The notes below the pieces were generated by a model that saw only the letters and a list, made by a program, of their open reading frames with translations, did not search any database and was not told the origin of the DNA. A DNA stretch of 64,000 nt from Ichthyophthirius multifiliis (lineage: Eukaryota; Ciliophora; Oligohymenophorea; Hymenostomatida), in the NCBI RefSeq assembly GCF_000220395.1, contig NW_004086962.1, forward strand, positions 27,810 through 91,809. The letters run 5' to 3'. Positions 52,401 to 64,000 of the stretch are shown here, one piece after another. The position numbers were made by a program, and so were the translations under genes. Each line of letters opens with the position of its first letter. Positions within the stretch are counted from its first letter, which is position 1.

Positions 52401-54711
52401 TAAAAAATTTGAGTTTATGGGATGAATTTGACTGTTATTACCATTACTTAATTACCAAGGGGAATACATAAAATTTTTGTTAGTTTGAATTTCACTTCCA
52501 CTTAAATTAAAAGAAGGAGCAGGCAAATTTTATTATTATAATTGGCTTTCTGAAATCGATAAAAATTCACTATTTTTTTATTAATTGCTTTTTTTATTAT
52601 TATTATTGAGTTTTTAAGAGTCCGAATTTTGATGAATTACTATATTAAAAAATTTTTAAGGAGTTTATATAGGAAGAATTATCTTCGGAATATCATTTTT
52701 TTCATTATTTTAAATAGGAAATATTTATATACCGGATGGATTGAGTAATTGATTTTCTTTATTTATTATATCATTTTAGAGCATTTATTCTTATAAAAGA
52801 GAACTTTATTATTTGAGAGGAGAATTATATCGAATGCTTTTTTATTGTTAAGAATATACTTTTCTTATATAATTTGGTGGTTATTGAAATAAATAATCTT
52901 GTAATTGAAAAATATGGGATTTAGGCTTTTTTTATAAACTAATAGTTTTTTTAGTTAAATCGATGCTTTGATTACTTTATATACTTTTTATGTTATGAAT
53001 TTTTTTTGATTGAATTTTCTTGTATTTCTTTTAATTTTTGGGTTTCTATTTCTGATTCTTTTTTGAGGTTTTTTTAAGGTTCTTATAAAAGTTGAATTTA
53101 TTAAATATTTTTTTAATTATTTTGACTTTTATTTTATATATTATTAATATTGTTATTATTATTTATTATTTATAAATATTTTTCTTTATTTGAAATATAA
53201 ATACCATATTCTATAAAATCTTTAAGATTATATCCGTTTTCACTATATTTTTCATAAGTATCTTTCTTTTAATTTCCATTTTTTTCCAAAGTAGAAGAAG
53301 CTTCATTATATTAAACTGAGATAATAGCCAAAGTAAGATTCATTAAAAAAAATGACCCCAAAAATATAATAATAACAAAATAAATAATTATATAAGGCGA
53401 AAAAGTTTTTTAAACCCCCAAAAGAATATCACTCCAACCTTCAAGCATAACAATCTAAAACGCACTCAAAAACGACCATCCAAAACTATCAAAAGAAATA
53501 CTTTCAAAAAGAGGGTTAGAAATTCCTTTCCCGCAAAACATTTTCTCATCCCCATATTCCTTACAATCATTATCGGAAATACAATAACTTAAATCTGTGC
53601 TTAAATTTTATATTCCTGTTTCATTATAAAAGCATCTTTTCTTCAAACTACCGCTAAACAATTATAAACCCGCAATAGCAAAGATCACGTAGAAAAAAAC
53701 TAAAACAATAAGCTAGTTTTTCAATAAAGGAACTGCATTAAATAAGCATAAAATGATCTTCCTCAAGCTTTTTATACTTGAAATAGTTCTCAAAGGTCTT
53801 AAAACTCTCAATGAACGTAATGCTGAAATATTTATTGAATTATTGTTTTATACTACATATGGTATATATCCGGAAATTACAATTGCAAAATCTAAAATAT
53901 TCCAAGCGTCTTTTATATAAGCTTATTTATTAAAAAAAAAGCCAAATCCAAATATTTTTAAACACATTTCGATTGTGTAAAATATCAAAAAAAATAACTC
54001 CATTTCATTATTGTTATCATCGCTTGAGGTAGGATCATCTATAGCTAACATTATTGAATTTAAAATAATTACAATTAATGTTATATTTTCAAATAACCCA
54101 CTTTTGATTATTTTTAATGATACAATGCTTATTATACTTTTTTTTTTTTTTTAATATTAAGTTTTTTTTTTTAAAAAAAAAGTAATAAACACCTTTTTAT
54201 ATATAATAGTTTCTTAAATAATTTTTATATTATGTTGTTTTCTGGGTATATTTAGATGATATCTAGTCTATTCATTTAGACAACTTCTAAGTCATATGAA
54301 GGATTTATTTTCAACTTCTCGTATATATAATTTTCTTCGAATTCGTCATTTAATTCTTTATATATATGAGTTAGATTTTATTTTGTATAATCACATGTAA
54401 ATTCTTGACTTTCATGCTCATTAAAAACATTAACGACTTTTTTAAAAAAGCTTTTTTTTATTTAATTTTACTTTTTTTTAAATATTATTTTAAAATTAAT
54501 TTTTTTATTTTTTTAACTCTAATTATTTCTGTATTGTCTTTCAGAAATGATAACTCTTATATGTTTTCGAAATTTTCTGGTTCTTTTAAAGGACTTTATT
54601 AGTCTTATATTATTATACTTTTATCTTCTTCAAATGAATTATGTTCACTAATTTTTTATGAAAAAGCATACTTTAATTTTTAAGTTGCTCTTTTTTTTTT
54701 ATATTTTTCAT
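46194..54711 (-). CDS. Four-domain voltage-gated calcium channel alpha-1 subunit (EEEE filter)
   Basis: Four six-helix repeats run from 54100 down to 47450. S4 voltage sensors: I SALRSLRVLRPLRTISSIKS; II FRSVRILRVFRVLRVTR; III IVRILRLLRTLRPLRF; IV LARVLRVLRVTRLFRIIK. Pore glutamates: I VMLEGWSD (53431-53448), II IMTLENWNN (49771-49791), III STLEGWPD (48510-48530), IV STGEQWYL (47634-47651), the EEEE pattern of Cav channels. After domain IV come a pre-IQ/EF-like helix pair and QQRAFAGKNIMQM, then a Ser/Asn-rich tail ending at TGA 46196-46194. The I-II linker is very long, about 900 residues of Asn/Ser/Gln-rich sequence (53200-50460). In Paramecium and Tetrahymena such channels sit in the ciliary membrane and drive ciliary reversal. 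An intron splits the N-terminus near 54125-54185. Start ATG 54711 needs one more T in the run 54691-54700. Confidence 0.93.
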
Positions 54712-55051
54712 TTTAAAAATATTTATTAAAATTATAATATTTTTTTAATTATAAAATAAAAGTTTTATATGTTTATGTTTATACCTTTTTTATCAAACAT
54801 GTTATGTTTATAATGTGTTTATTTTTTTGTTTATTTGTATTTTTTTTAATATACTTATTTAATTTTTATTTTAAAGCAATTAAAAATAATTATTTTAAAG
54901 ATTTGTTTATAATTATTATTATTTATTTATTTTTTTTAAAAAAAAAACATTTAAAAATTAATTTAATTATATGATATATAATATAAATAAAAATATTAAT
55001 CATATTAAAACAATTTTTTTGATATTTAATTTTTATTTATTTAAAAACGAT
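54712..55051. other. Intergenic region between divergent genes
   Basis: 340 bases of A/T sequence separating the starts of the calcium-channel gene (minus) and a small coiled-coil gene (plus). Both promoters must lie here. No motif recognised. Confidence 0.5.
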
Positions 55052-55596
55052 ATGGATTACTAAAACAAATTATATGAAACTAAAAGCTATATTTAATAAA
55101 TAGAAGAGAAATTATTATAAATAAATTCTTCTTAAAAAGATTTATTAAATTAAACTGAATAACCTCAAATTTAAACAATAAACAACGATTAAGAGACTTA
55201 AAAAATAAAATAAATAGATTAAATGTTAAAACATATGGAAAATAAAATTAAATTGAATTTGAAAAACAAATATAAATGTAATTATAAGATTAAATAATTG
55301 AATTGAAATATTAATTATAAGAAAATTAATTATAAATTGAATAATATTAAAAAGAATAAAATGAATTAAAAAAAATTATTTAAAAATAAGATTAATAATT
55401 ATAAAATATTTTTCAAGAAAATAAATAATTAATATAAGAAAATATTTATTTAAAATAATAGTAATAATATCAAGTTGATTAAAAAAATTTAAGTACAATA
55501 GAAAGTATTAAAAAAATCAAAAAATCTATACAAAGTATTAAAGTTTCAGTGAAAAAAGGTCTTAGTGCAAGCTCATCATGTAGCGATATTGATTGA
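55052..55596 (+). CDS. Small Gln-rich coiled-coil protein
   Basis: From ATG 55052 (M-D-Y-Q-N-K-L-Y-E-T-K-S-Y) to TGA 55594-55596. It is 181 residues if the A run at 55239-55242 is one base longer; as written the first frame stops early in the gene. The second half is a regular heptad helix (QIIELKYQLQENQLQIEQYQ) followed by a Ser/Lys tail, KVSVKKGLSASSSCSDID. It uses TAA codons for Gln very heavily. No family recognised; it could be a structural or centrosomal small coiled coil. The strong coding bias and clean stop support a real gene. Confidence 0.6.
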
Positions 55597-55738
55597 ATGA
55601 TATTGTTTAATTATATTTATATAAAAGATTGAGGTTTGTATTTTAGCAAATAAAAATATATAATAATGTTGTATAAATAATAAATTTATATATATTTTAT
55701 TTTACAAATATGTTTTTTGTTTTTTGTTTTTTTTAAAA

Positions 55739-55782
<44 letters not shown>

Positions 55783-56225
55783 CTATTTTTTTTTTTATTT
55801 AAAAATGTTTATAATAGAAAGATATAAATTGTAGTTTTAAAATTTGATTTTATTTATAATTAGTTTTAATTAATTTATTTTATAAATAAATATAATATCT
55901 TTGAAAAAAATAAAAATTATATTATATATATTTATTAATAAAAATATTTTTATTAAAAAATAAACAAAAAATTTTCAAATTTCTTTTTTGTTTAAATAAA
56001 AAAGTTAAATAAATTTTAAAAAAATTAAATATTAATGAATAATAATTATTTCTAAGATTCTATAAATGAAAGAGGTTTTATATATAAAAAAATAAAAAAA
56101 AACTTAAAATAATTAATAAGATATAAAAAAATATAGAATCAAATAAAAGCAATAAATTTGAATAAATTTCTGGAGAACTAAAGAATTAAATTTTATAAAA
56201 AAGAAATTTAACAATAGCAGATTGT
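55597..56225. other. AT-rich intergenic stretch with (TA)n tract
   Basis: A/T sequence with a (TA)n microsatellite at 55742-55781. No conserved frame seen. Confidence 0.65.
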
Positions 56226-58031
56226 ATGAATTATAAAAAAATGAACTTTAGTTCTGGAAATATATAAAAGCAAAATAATAATTTAAAATCTTAAAATAAT
56301 AATGTTAGAGTATATTAAAATTAACCTTAAGAATGTTACCTTCATAATAATCATTAACAAATATTTATTGAATAACATCCACATGATACCCAAGTTATAA
56401 TAGAATAAAATAAATCTAATATAAGAACTAATTAATATGAAGAATAATTAAAATGTTTAAGAGAAGAAAATAAAAAATTAGAATAGAGAATCGATGCAAT
56501 AAATTAAACTAAGAAGAATATAAAATAAATGAACAATAATATTTTACTTGAAGAAAAAGAAAACTTAAATGAAATGAATATTTAAAAAAAGTAAATAAAT
56601 AAAAATAAAATATAATAATAACAAAAAAAAAAAAGTTAAAATCCTTAATAAAATTACGAAATAGACATTGTCGAAAATCGAAAATAATTATCTGCATTTG
56701 CATCTTCTGTAGTTTAAAATGCTAGAAATCAAATATAAAAGGTAGAAGATACAGAAGAAGTAAAAGAAATGATAAATCAAAAAAATAAACTAGAAAATGA
56801 TCGAAAAAAGAAAAAGGATGAATTAGAAAAAGAAAATTTAAAACTAAAAAACAGATCAATTAAAATTAGATATGAAAAAGAAGATTTGTAAACCAAAATA
56901 AGATAATTAGAAGAAAACAAATTTGATGCCTAAAAAAAAACTAAATAGTTATAATAAAATTCAAAATATTAATTAAATGAATTAGCCACTTTATAAAGTA
57001 GAGTTTAAAAAATAGAAACTGATATAGTTAATACTTAAATAATTATTAAAGATAAAGAAGGGGAAATACAAAGGCTTTAAGAAAAGTAAAAACTCACTCA
57101 TAAAGATCATGAAAATGTATACATATATATGTTATTATTATTATTTTAAAAAAAAAAAAAATTAAAAAAGCTCTTAAGAGAATTAGAAAATGTTACTTAA
57201 AAAAATAATATAGTATAATTCGATTTATAATAAATGAAATCAGATAAAGATAGGATAATGGAAGAGTTAGAGAAAAGGTAAATTGAGGCAAACGAAAAAT
57301 TTAATTAATTGAATTATTAATATTTAGATGTTTAAAGCCAAATAAACGAAAAAAATAATGAAATTATAGCTTTGGAAAATGCAGGACATTCAGACAAAAT
57401 TTTTCTTGAATAATTAAGAGAAAACAATCGTGTATTAATGGAAAAAAAGTAAGATATGGAAAACAATTAGAAAAAATTAAAAAAGAAATAAAAAAGAATA
57501 GAAGAACTTGAAGTTGAATTAGATTTCGTTCAAAGAGAAAAAAAGATAGAAATAGTGGAAAAAATAGTCGAAAAGCCTGTCGTTATTGAAAAGCCTGTAA
57601 TTGTAGAAAAGGAAGTTATTATAAGAGAATAAATTAAAGTTGATGAAAATTTAGAAAAGGAATTAAATACATTAAGGGAGTAGCTCATTTTATTAGAAAG
57701 TAATACTAAGTAAAGAGAAAGTGAATGTGAGTATTGGAGAAAAAAATAATAGGAACTTGAAAATGCAGAGGAAATTAGATTTATTTAAATTTAAAAAGAT
57801 TATGATAGTTAAGTTAATAATATTAATGTTTTATATTAAAATAGTTGTTAAGAAGTCTCAGATTTATAAGGAAAGTTGAACTTGTTGTTAGCTGAAGTTC
57901 ATTAGTTATCGAATTTGAATATTGATAAAAATAAGTAAATTTCGGATTAAATTAATTAATTGCTAAATAAAAATTAAGCACTTGAGAATATTATTAATAG
58001 TAATAATAATGTTGTTAAATAAATATTTTGA
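56226..58031 (+). CDS. Long coiled-coil protein
   Basis: Starts at ATG 56226 (M-N-Y-K-K-M-N-F-S-S-G-N). After a Gln/Asn/His-rich head it is almost continuous coiled coil (LEKENLKLKNRSIKIRYEKE, KIRQLEENKFDAQKKTKQLQ, DKDRIMEELEKRQIEANEKF). One GT-AG intron lies at about 57117-57168. A proline-containing repeat, VEKIVEKPVVIEKPVIVEKE (near 57555-57615), punctuates the coil. It ends ALENIINSNNNVVKQIF and TGA 58029-58031. The frame shifts across the A12 run at about 56624-56635 (one A fewer, or two more, restores it). About 580 residues. Such proteins in ciliates are often basal-body or cytoskeletal, but that is inference; no defined domain is visible. Confidence 0.7.
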
Positions 58032-58272
58032 AGTTATATTTTTTTTTTTCTTAAAATTAATTTTATAGTATATGTTAATTATCTTTAAATTTTATTTTTT
58101 TATACAATTATAAATGGATATAATTTATATATTATTAAAAATTATAATACTAAAAAGAAACTTAAATAAAAAATATTTTTAAATGATAATATAAAATAAT
58201 AAAATGATATTAAATAAATAAAAATTAAAATATAATTAATTAATATTATTAATTATAATTTAAAAATAATAA

Positions 58273-61200
58273 TCATTAATTTTTGTTATAGCTTTATTAA
58301 GGCAAAGGTGGTTAAGGTCTAAATTAAAAAGCTTTTTAGTAATTTATCTATTAAGGTGGACCCATTTTATTAAATCCAGGGTTCATCTATTAGAAATTCA
58401 TTTGATTTTAAGGAATCTTATTATTAATTTATTATTACTACGGTTATTATTAAGTTTATTATTATTGTTATTATTATTATATATTAGGTGGTAACTAGGT
58501 TTATTGATTTTATTAATGCTATTTATCGAAAATAGCTTTTTTATATTCATATACATTTTCAAGATTTTTATCTTGATTTTTACTTAAATTATGAATAGGT
58601 CTAACTAACTTATGCATATTAGGAGTAGGAACACCTTCATAATTAGGATCATGAATAAAATGGCAATCTTAATCTTCACGAGGACATCCAGTTTCAGAAT
58701 GATAGAATCTACAAGGCTTCGTTTTATTTAAATTATTAGGAGGTTTCGATTAATAGTTTTATTAATGCTATTATTACTATTAACCTTGTTAAATTTATTG
58801 TTATTATTATTATTTTTAAGAATTATATTAGTTTTAATTAGACATAAATATACTATTTTATTAAAAAATAGATTATTATTATCCTTATTATTATTATTAG
58901 ATATTTTAATTAATTTATTTTATATTATTATTGCCCTATTATTATTCATTTCCTTATTATATAATATTTAATTATTTAGGTGGTAAAGGAGGAGGAGCTT
59001 ATTTTTGCATTTCTTAGAGTCTACTTAGTGCTCCTATATTAAGTTAAGGATTTTTTATTTAATTATTTTGTGGAAATACTGAAGGCTAATTTTATTAATA
59101 TAAATTATTATTTTAATTTTTTTGTTAATAATTATCTATTGGAATATTATTAGTAGTATTATTAATAGTATTATTAATAAATGGAGGCTGTTATTAGTGT
59201 ACATACACATTATCTCTCATTTTAATATTATTGTTATTATTATTTACTTGCTATTGAATAATATTTATGTTTTGGTTAAAATTATAATTAAATTATACTT
59301 TAGGTTCGTTTTGGTTTACATTAATTTAATTGTTTGTGGGGTTATTTGGGAAGATCTATTAATTTTGTTAAACATGAGATTTTTATGCGTGAATGTGTTG
59401 TTTATTATGATAATTTTAATTTGACCATTATTAATTGGTTTAGAAGGAATTTTATTGCGTGTGTAAATGCTTACGTGTTTAATTTGGAAATTCTTGCTTT
59501 TCATTTTAATCTTTATGGAATTTTTTATTTGAATCAATATATTATTATTATTTTGATTTTTAAATTTTTTTTATAATATTTATATTCTAACATATAAATT
59601 ATAGTTTTGGTCCTGTTAAACCTAATAATTTAATTTAGTTCACTATTTTATTAATTATTTATATAAAAAAAAAATTAACAAATGTCCATTTTTTTTAATT
59701 TATATATAAATTTTTATATATATTCTTATTTACTAAGTTCATCATTGTCTTTTTTGCTTAAAATCAAATCAAAAAACTTATTTAGCAAAACTGGATTTAT
59801 CAATTTTCTTACTTTTTCTTCTTCTTCCATTTTTTTTTTTTTCTCTTCTAATTATTTTCTCTTTATTTATTCTTTCTCTTCTTTTGATTTTTTTAATATA
59901 CTCTTTAAATGCTTTTTTTCTTCTTTTTTTTCATCATTTTATTGCTTCTGACTTTTATTACCTACATTATTTTTAAATTATAAAAAAAAATAAAAAAATC
60001 TTACTTTTTAAAGCCATTTAAATAACTTAAATAAAATCAGTTTCATTAGGCTTATTAAGATAAATTTATTTCGGATCTTAAGGCTCTTATGTATTTATTA
60101 CATTAGCATAACTAGGAGCAGTTGGTATTTCAAAATCTTATCCATACATACATTCCATTTTGGTAAGTATTCTTTTAGAATGGATGGATTTTTCTGTAGA
60201 TTCTGAAGATAAATGAGTGAAATATGCTGTGTCTAATCCTTTAACTTTTATAGGAGGATAATATTCTATTTCATGTTTCATTTCATCTAATTATTATCTT
60301 TCTTTTTTTTCTGATTCTTTGATTTGTTTTAAATTATCTTTTTCAATTTAATATTCTCTCGATCGCATATCTTAAGCATTCATATATAAATGGTTGCCTA
60401 AATCTTTTTTCTATTATTATTCTTACTAATAAGCTAAAACGTCTTTTTCATTCATTTCTGCTGCTGTTGGTTCATCTTCTTTTCTAAATCTTTTTACTTT
60501 ATCATCTTTTGCAAAACTATTTTTCATAATAAAAAATTAGTATTTTTTTTTAAAAAAATGATTGTTATTTAATTACTGGACTGATTTTTTATTTTATTTT
60601 TCATTCATTTATCTTTTTCTTTAATAATTTTCTTCATTTCTCATATTTTTTCCTTTAAATTTATTGCTAAATTTATTATCCTTTTTTATTTTTATATATA
60701 ATAGATATAAAATAATAAATATAAGATTTATTTTTATAAATTAAATATTTTTTACTTTAGCGGTTTAATATTAATTATTTTAATCTTTTATTAAATGTTT
60801 CTTTATTTTGTATTTCGAATTCTCTTCTTATTCTTGAAGCCAATCATTCAAAATTTTTTTATTTAAACTATAAAATTTATTAAATACTTTTTGTAGTTCG
60901 AAATTATTATATTCGGCTTTATTAAGTTTTTCTATTCCTTAACCTAATTACTAAAGAAAAAGTATTATTATTTTTGTTTTTTTTTAAAAAAAAAATAATT
61001 AATTTTACATAAGAAGAGTCTAGATTATCTTTAGTTAAATTAAAATCTTTTATTAAATTAAATATTTATGTTAAAACTACTTCATTATTCTCAATATCAT
61101 TAGATCCTTCATTAATTAATTCCCCAATAATTTTAATTCCTGTAATATTTAATTATCTAATTTTTGTTTAAAAAAATATAAATATTGTTTTTTAAATTAT

Positions 61201-61320
61201 TATACTTATAAACAACTGATTATGATTATTATAATAAATAGTTTAGTGATTCTAATCTTTCTTCAATACTTTTTTACTATTTTAATTAGAAAAATTTTTA
61301 TTTAACATCATTTGATCCAT
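58273..61320 (-). CDS. PNUTS/PPP1R10-like nuclear PP1-targeting protein (LW-like domain, RVxF motif, CCCH finger)
   Basis: What looks like two genes joins into one by a 60-nt GT-AG intron at 60517-60576. Start ATG 61320 (MDQMMLNKNFSNQNSKKSIE). The first exons form a helical region ending NKFYSLNKKILNDWLQEQ, like a TFIIS-N/LW domain. The splice creates KKSVHFAKDDKVKRF, a PP1-docking RVxF motif (K-S-V-x-F). Then come conserved-looking blocks (YYPPIKVKGLDTAYFTHLSS) and a Glu/Lys helix, followed by a long Asn/Gln/Pro-rich stretch with many TAA-coded Gln. The C-terminal zinc finger is CRFYHSETGCPREDQDCHFI then H, a C-x8-C-x6-C-x3-H CCCH finger. It ends LPQQSYNKN at TGA 58275-58273. Animal PNUTS has this order and directs PP1 in transcription termination. 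The finger and the RVxF are seen; the LW domain and orthology are inferred. Other introns near 61163-61209, 60959-61012, 60667-60740 and 59961-60003. Confidence 0.68.
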
Positions 61321-61992
61321 CTTTTAAAATTAATAAAAAAAAATATAGTTAAGTTTTTTTATAAATATTTTAATAATAGAGATTGTTTTGATATATTATT
61401 TATTTTGTATAATTTAAATTTATTCATTAAATAATAACCTTCAAAACTTTTTTCTTTCATTAATTGATTCATTTTTATTTATTAAAAATTTCTATGACTT
61501 CTTTTTTTTATTTTTTTTAGTTTAACTTTTATTATTTTATAATTTTAAACTATAATATTATAGTAATTATAATATTTTTTTTATTATATTTTTTTCTATT
61601 AAAAATAAAAAATATATATTTTTTTTTTTCCTCAATTTAATTTTAAGGAAATACATAAAATGCTTATTTTTATATAATTGTCTATATATATATTAATTAA
61701 TTATTATTAATTCGTATAAATAAAAAATTAATAAAAGTTTATTACTATATATATTAAATAAATAATTAATTGATAATTTTTTTTTTTTTTTTTTTTTAAA
61801 TATTTAAATTTAATTTAAAAATAATTTGTGTAATTTATTAGTTTTTTTTTTATAAAATAATAAAATTATTTTTTTTTTAAATAAAATAAATTATATAATT
61901 ATTATAAAATAAATAATCTATGTCCTACTCCGGTAAAATATATATAAACACAACATTATTTTTTAATCATATTTTTAAATATAAATATTAAT
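61321..61992. other. AT-rich intergenic stretch between divergent genes
   Basis: A/T sequence with T runs (for example 61779-61797). It should hold the promoters of the PNUTS-like gene (minus) and the last gene (plus). A short frame near 61380-61480 on the minus strand did not show a convincing motif. Confidence 0.5.
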
Positions 61993-64000
61993 ATGTTTTT
62001 TTTTACTAATAATAAATTTAAAAAGATATAGAATAAAGTGTTTGCTTAAAATGTCAAAATACATTAGATTTTCAAAATTAATAAAGCAAAGAATAATTAA
62101 ATGTAAATATTTTTTTTTTAATTATATATTATTAAATAAAATTTAAATATTTATAGTTCATTAATAAAGAAAAAGAGTGGAATAAAGAAAAAGCTATTTT
62201 ATTATAAAAAATAGAATAATATGAAATTACAGTAAAAGAAAATATTGAAAGATAGTAAAAACTAGAAAAAATGAATATTTCAATAATAAATATTTTAAAT
62301 GATGTTAAAATTACATCAAATAATGACATAGTAAAAATGTTTATTTTATATAAAAATAAATAATAATAATATAGATGTTCAAAGAAATTTAATAAGTGCT
62401 ATAAAACTAAATAAATACATAGGCCGAACTAAAATTATAAAAAAACGCTGTTTTAATTTAATAATAATAAAATGATGTAAAAAATTATAACAAATATTAA
62501 TTAATTAACTTTTAATTTAGATAGAAGATTATAAATAATAATTATAATAAATGCAATAATAAATATAAAATAATAAATTTTAAAAGGCTATTTTAGATTA
62601 ATCTATAGATTAAATAGATTAAATATAAAAGTTGAATAATATAATAGAATCAATGAATTCAAATCATAAAAAGGAGGTATAATATTAACTTATAACTTAA
62701 ATAAATAAACTATATTAAAAAATAAAAACAGATTAACTTAATAGAATAATAATTAAAAAAGAAATAAAAGAAAAAGAAATGAAGCTAGAAAATTTTAAAA
62801 AATAAAATGAAAGATAATTAAATATATTTTAATAAAAATATAATAACTCGAACATTAAAATACAAAATAGAGTATTTAACTTTAGAATTAATAAATTTCA
62901 TAAAGTTAACAAAGTTAAAGAGAGCAAACACATGAATCAATATGCAATGAATAAAAGACTTAATAATAAAAAAATAAACAAATAAAAAAAATGAATGTAC
63001 TTATTAAGATGTACAAAATATATATGTAATTATAATTTATATAAAATACATATATAAAGCTTTTTGAAGAATAAATAAGTTAAATTTAATTAGAAAATCA
63101 AAAAAAAATATCTATTATGAATGAATCTTCTAGTATTATAAATAATACGGAAATAACTCCTAAAAACACAAACATGGAATATATAAATAACTAATGCTAA
63201 ATGAATAAAAATAATTATGGATAAAATAATAATGTATAAATATAAAATTAAAAAGAAGGATAAATTGTAATAAAAAAAGGGATAAAAGTTAAGAAGTTTT
63301 TAAAAATTAATAAATATTTAAAACTTAATAAAAGGAATTATTAAGGGGAGATAAAAATAAATCTTTAGAAACAATTCCTTAAAATAAAATTTAAAATAAA
63401 TTTTAAAACTATTTAGAATGTTAAAATAATGGCAAATAACAAAATCATGAATAGATTGTGAATAATTAACACTAAAAAAGTACTAATTAAAAAATTAGTA
63501 ATGATTGTTAATAGATTTGTTATAATTCTATTTAGAAAGTACATATTACTTAAAATTCTTTTGAAAAAAATTAATATTAGACTTAAAAAAATTATAAATA
63601 AAATTTTAATACTAATGATATGAAATATAATTAATTTGAATAATTTAATGGAATTGAAAATAAATATAATATTGAAGAAAAAATTTAAAATTTAGAAAAT
63701 GAAGTTTAAAATTATATAGGAATAAATTAAAGGAAAAGTACAAATAATATTTATTTAGATACTTATATGAATAAAGTTACAAATTTTATTTAGTCAAAGA
63801 AGTTATATTAATTTTCAGAAAAAAAATAAAACAAACTATTTTAATTTATTGAAAATTAAGAAAACAATAAGAATTTAACTAATTTATAAGGTAAAAAATA
63901 TTAATCTGTAAAATATATATATATATATATATATATAAATATATATATATATTTGTATTTAATAGAAAAATTAATTTACAAAAACATAGTAAAACTTAAT
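61993..64000 (+). CDS. Gln/Asn/Lys-rich coiled-coil protein with an N-terminal CxxC, partial
   Basis: Start ATG 61993 fits if the T run 61996-62004 has one more base; the N-terminus then reads MFFFYQQQIQKDIEQSVCLK and CQNTLDFQ, with a C-L-K-C pair. An intron at about 62103-62156 leads to FINKEKEWNKEKAILLQKIE and QYEITVKENIERQQKLEKMN, a clear coiled coil. A second intron lies at about 62331-62373. After this the sequence is very Gln/Asn/Lys-rich, and I cannot follow one frame with certainty through 63000-63900, where more introns (TA-rich blocks at 63017-63060 and 63906-63958) are likely. The gene appears to run off the window. Family unknown. Confidence 0.5.

Noticed and set aside
58765-59951. 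Several overlapping ORFs of 68-100 codons on both strands
   Set aside because: They lie in the Gln/Asn-rich exons of the PNUTS-like gene and are other-frame or opposite-strand readings.
1-64000. Mitochondrial or bacterial/phage origin because of the AT bias
   Set aside because: Short GT-AG introns, TGA stops, beta-NAC, IP3 receptor and bZIP genes indicate a eukaryotic nuclear genome.

Overview
The window reads as macronuclear DNA of an oligohymenophorean ciliate with an extremely AT-rich genome, Ichthyophthirius-like or a relative of Tetrahymena. Conventional ORF calling finds almost nothing. When TAA and TAG are read as glutamine and TGA is the only stop, long conserved proteins appear on both strands. 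Introns are short GT-AG introns (35 to about 150 nt, many near 40-60 nt), and intergenic DNA is nearly pure A/T with (TA)n microsatellites. I saw no tRNA, rRNA, CRISPR array, transposase or terminal inverted repeats.

Layout. 1-1307 (-): partial B-box-like zinc-finger protein. 3571-5920 (+): membrane RING-finger protein. 7402-8599 (+): unrecognised helical-repeat protein. 9371-10582 (+): VPS9-domain Rab5 exchange factor. 10834-13787 (+): Glu/Lys-rich coiled-coil protein. 14675-15523 (+): protein kinase. 16324-17213 (+): SpoU-family rRNA methyltransferase. 17388-20068 (+): large alpha-solenoid protein. 20212-22021 (+): DENND6/FAM116-type DENN protein. 22179-25445 (-): cyclic-nucleotide-binding-domain protein. 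25784-37211 (+): a full IP3-receptor-type calcium-release channel. 37637-38807 (-): bZIP factor with a C-terminal membrane segment. 39629-41460 (-): OTU deubiquitinase. 42660-43237 (-): beta-NAC/BTF3. 44019-45947 (-): unrecognised 642-residue protein. 46194-54711 (-): four-domain voltage-gated calcium channel with an EEEE filter. 55052-55596 and 56226-58031 (+): coiled-coil proteins. 58273-61320 (-): PNUTS/PPP1R10-like protein with a PP1-docking motif and a CCCH finger. 61993-end (+): partial coiled-coil protein.

Several genes fall into calcium, cyclic-nucleotide and membrane-traffic signalling: the IP3 receptor, the voltage-gated channel, the cyclic-nucleotide protein, a kinase, a VPS9 protein and a DENN protein. 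They are independent transcription units on both strands, so the clustering may be chance.

The most striking global signal is technical or mutational. At about ten places an otherwise perfect coding frame breaks at a run of A or T, and adding exactly one A/T restores both homology and the start or stop. This looks like systematic under-counting of homopolymers in the assembly, but it deserves a direct check. Exon boundaries and starts below were found by eye and carry that caveat.
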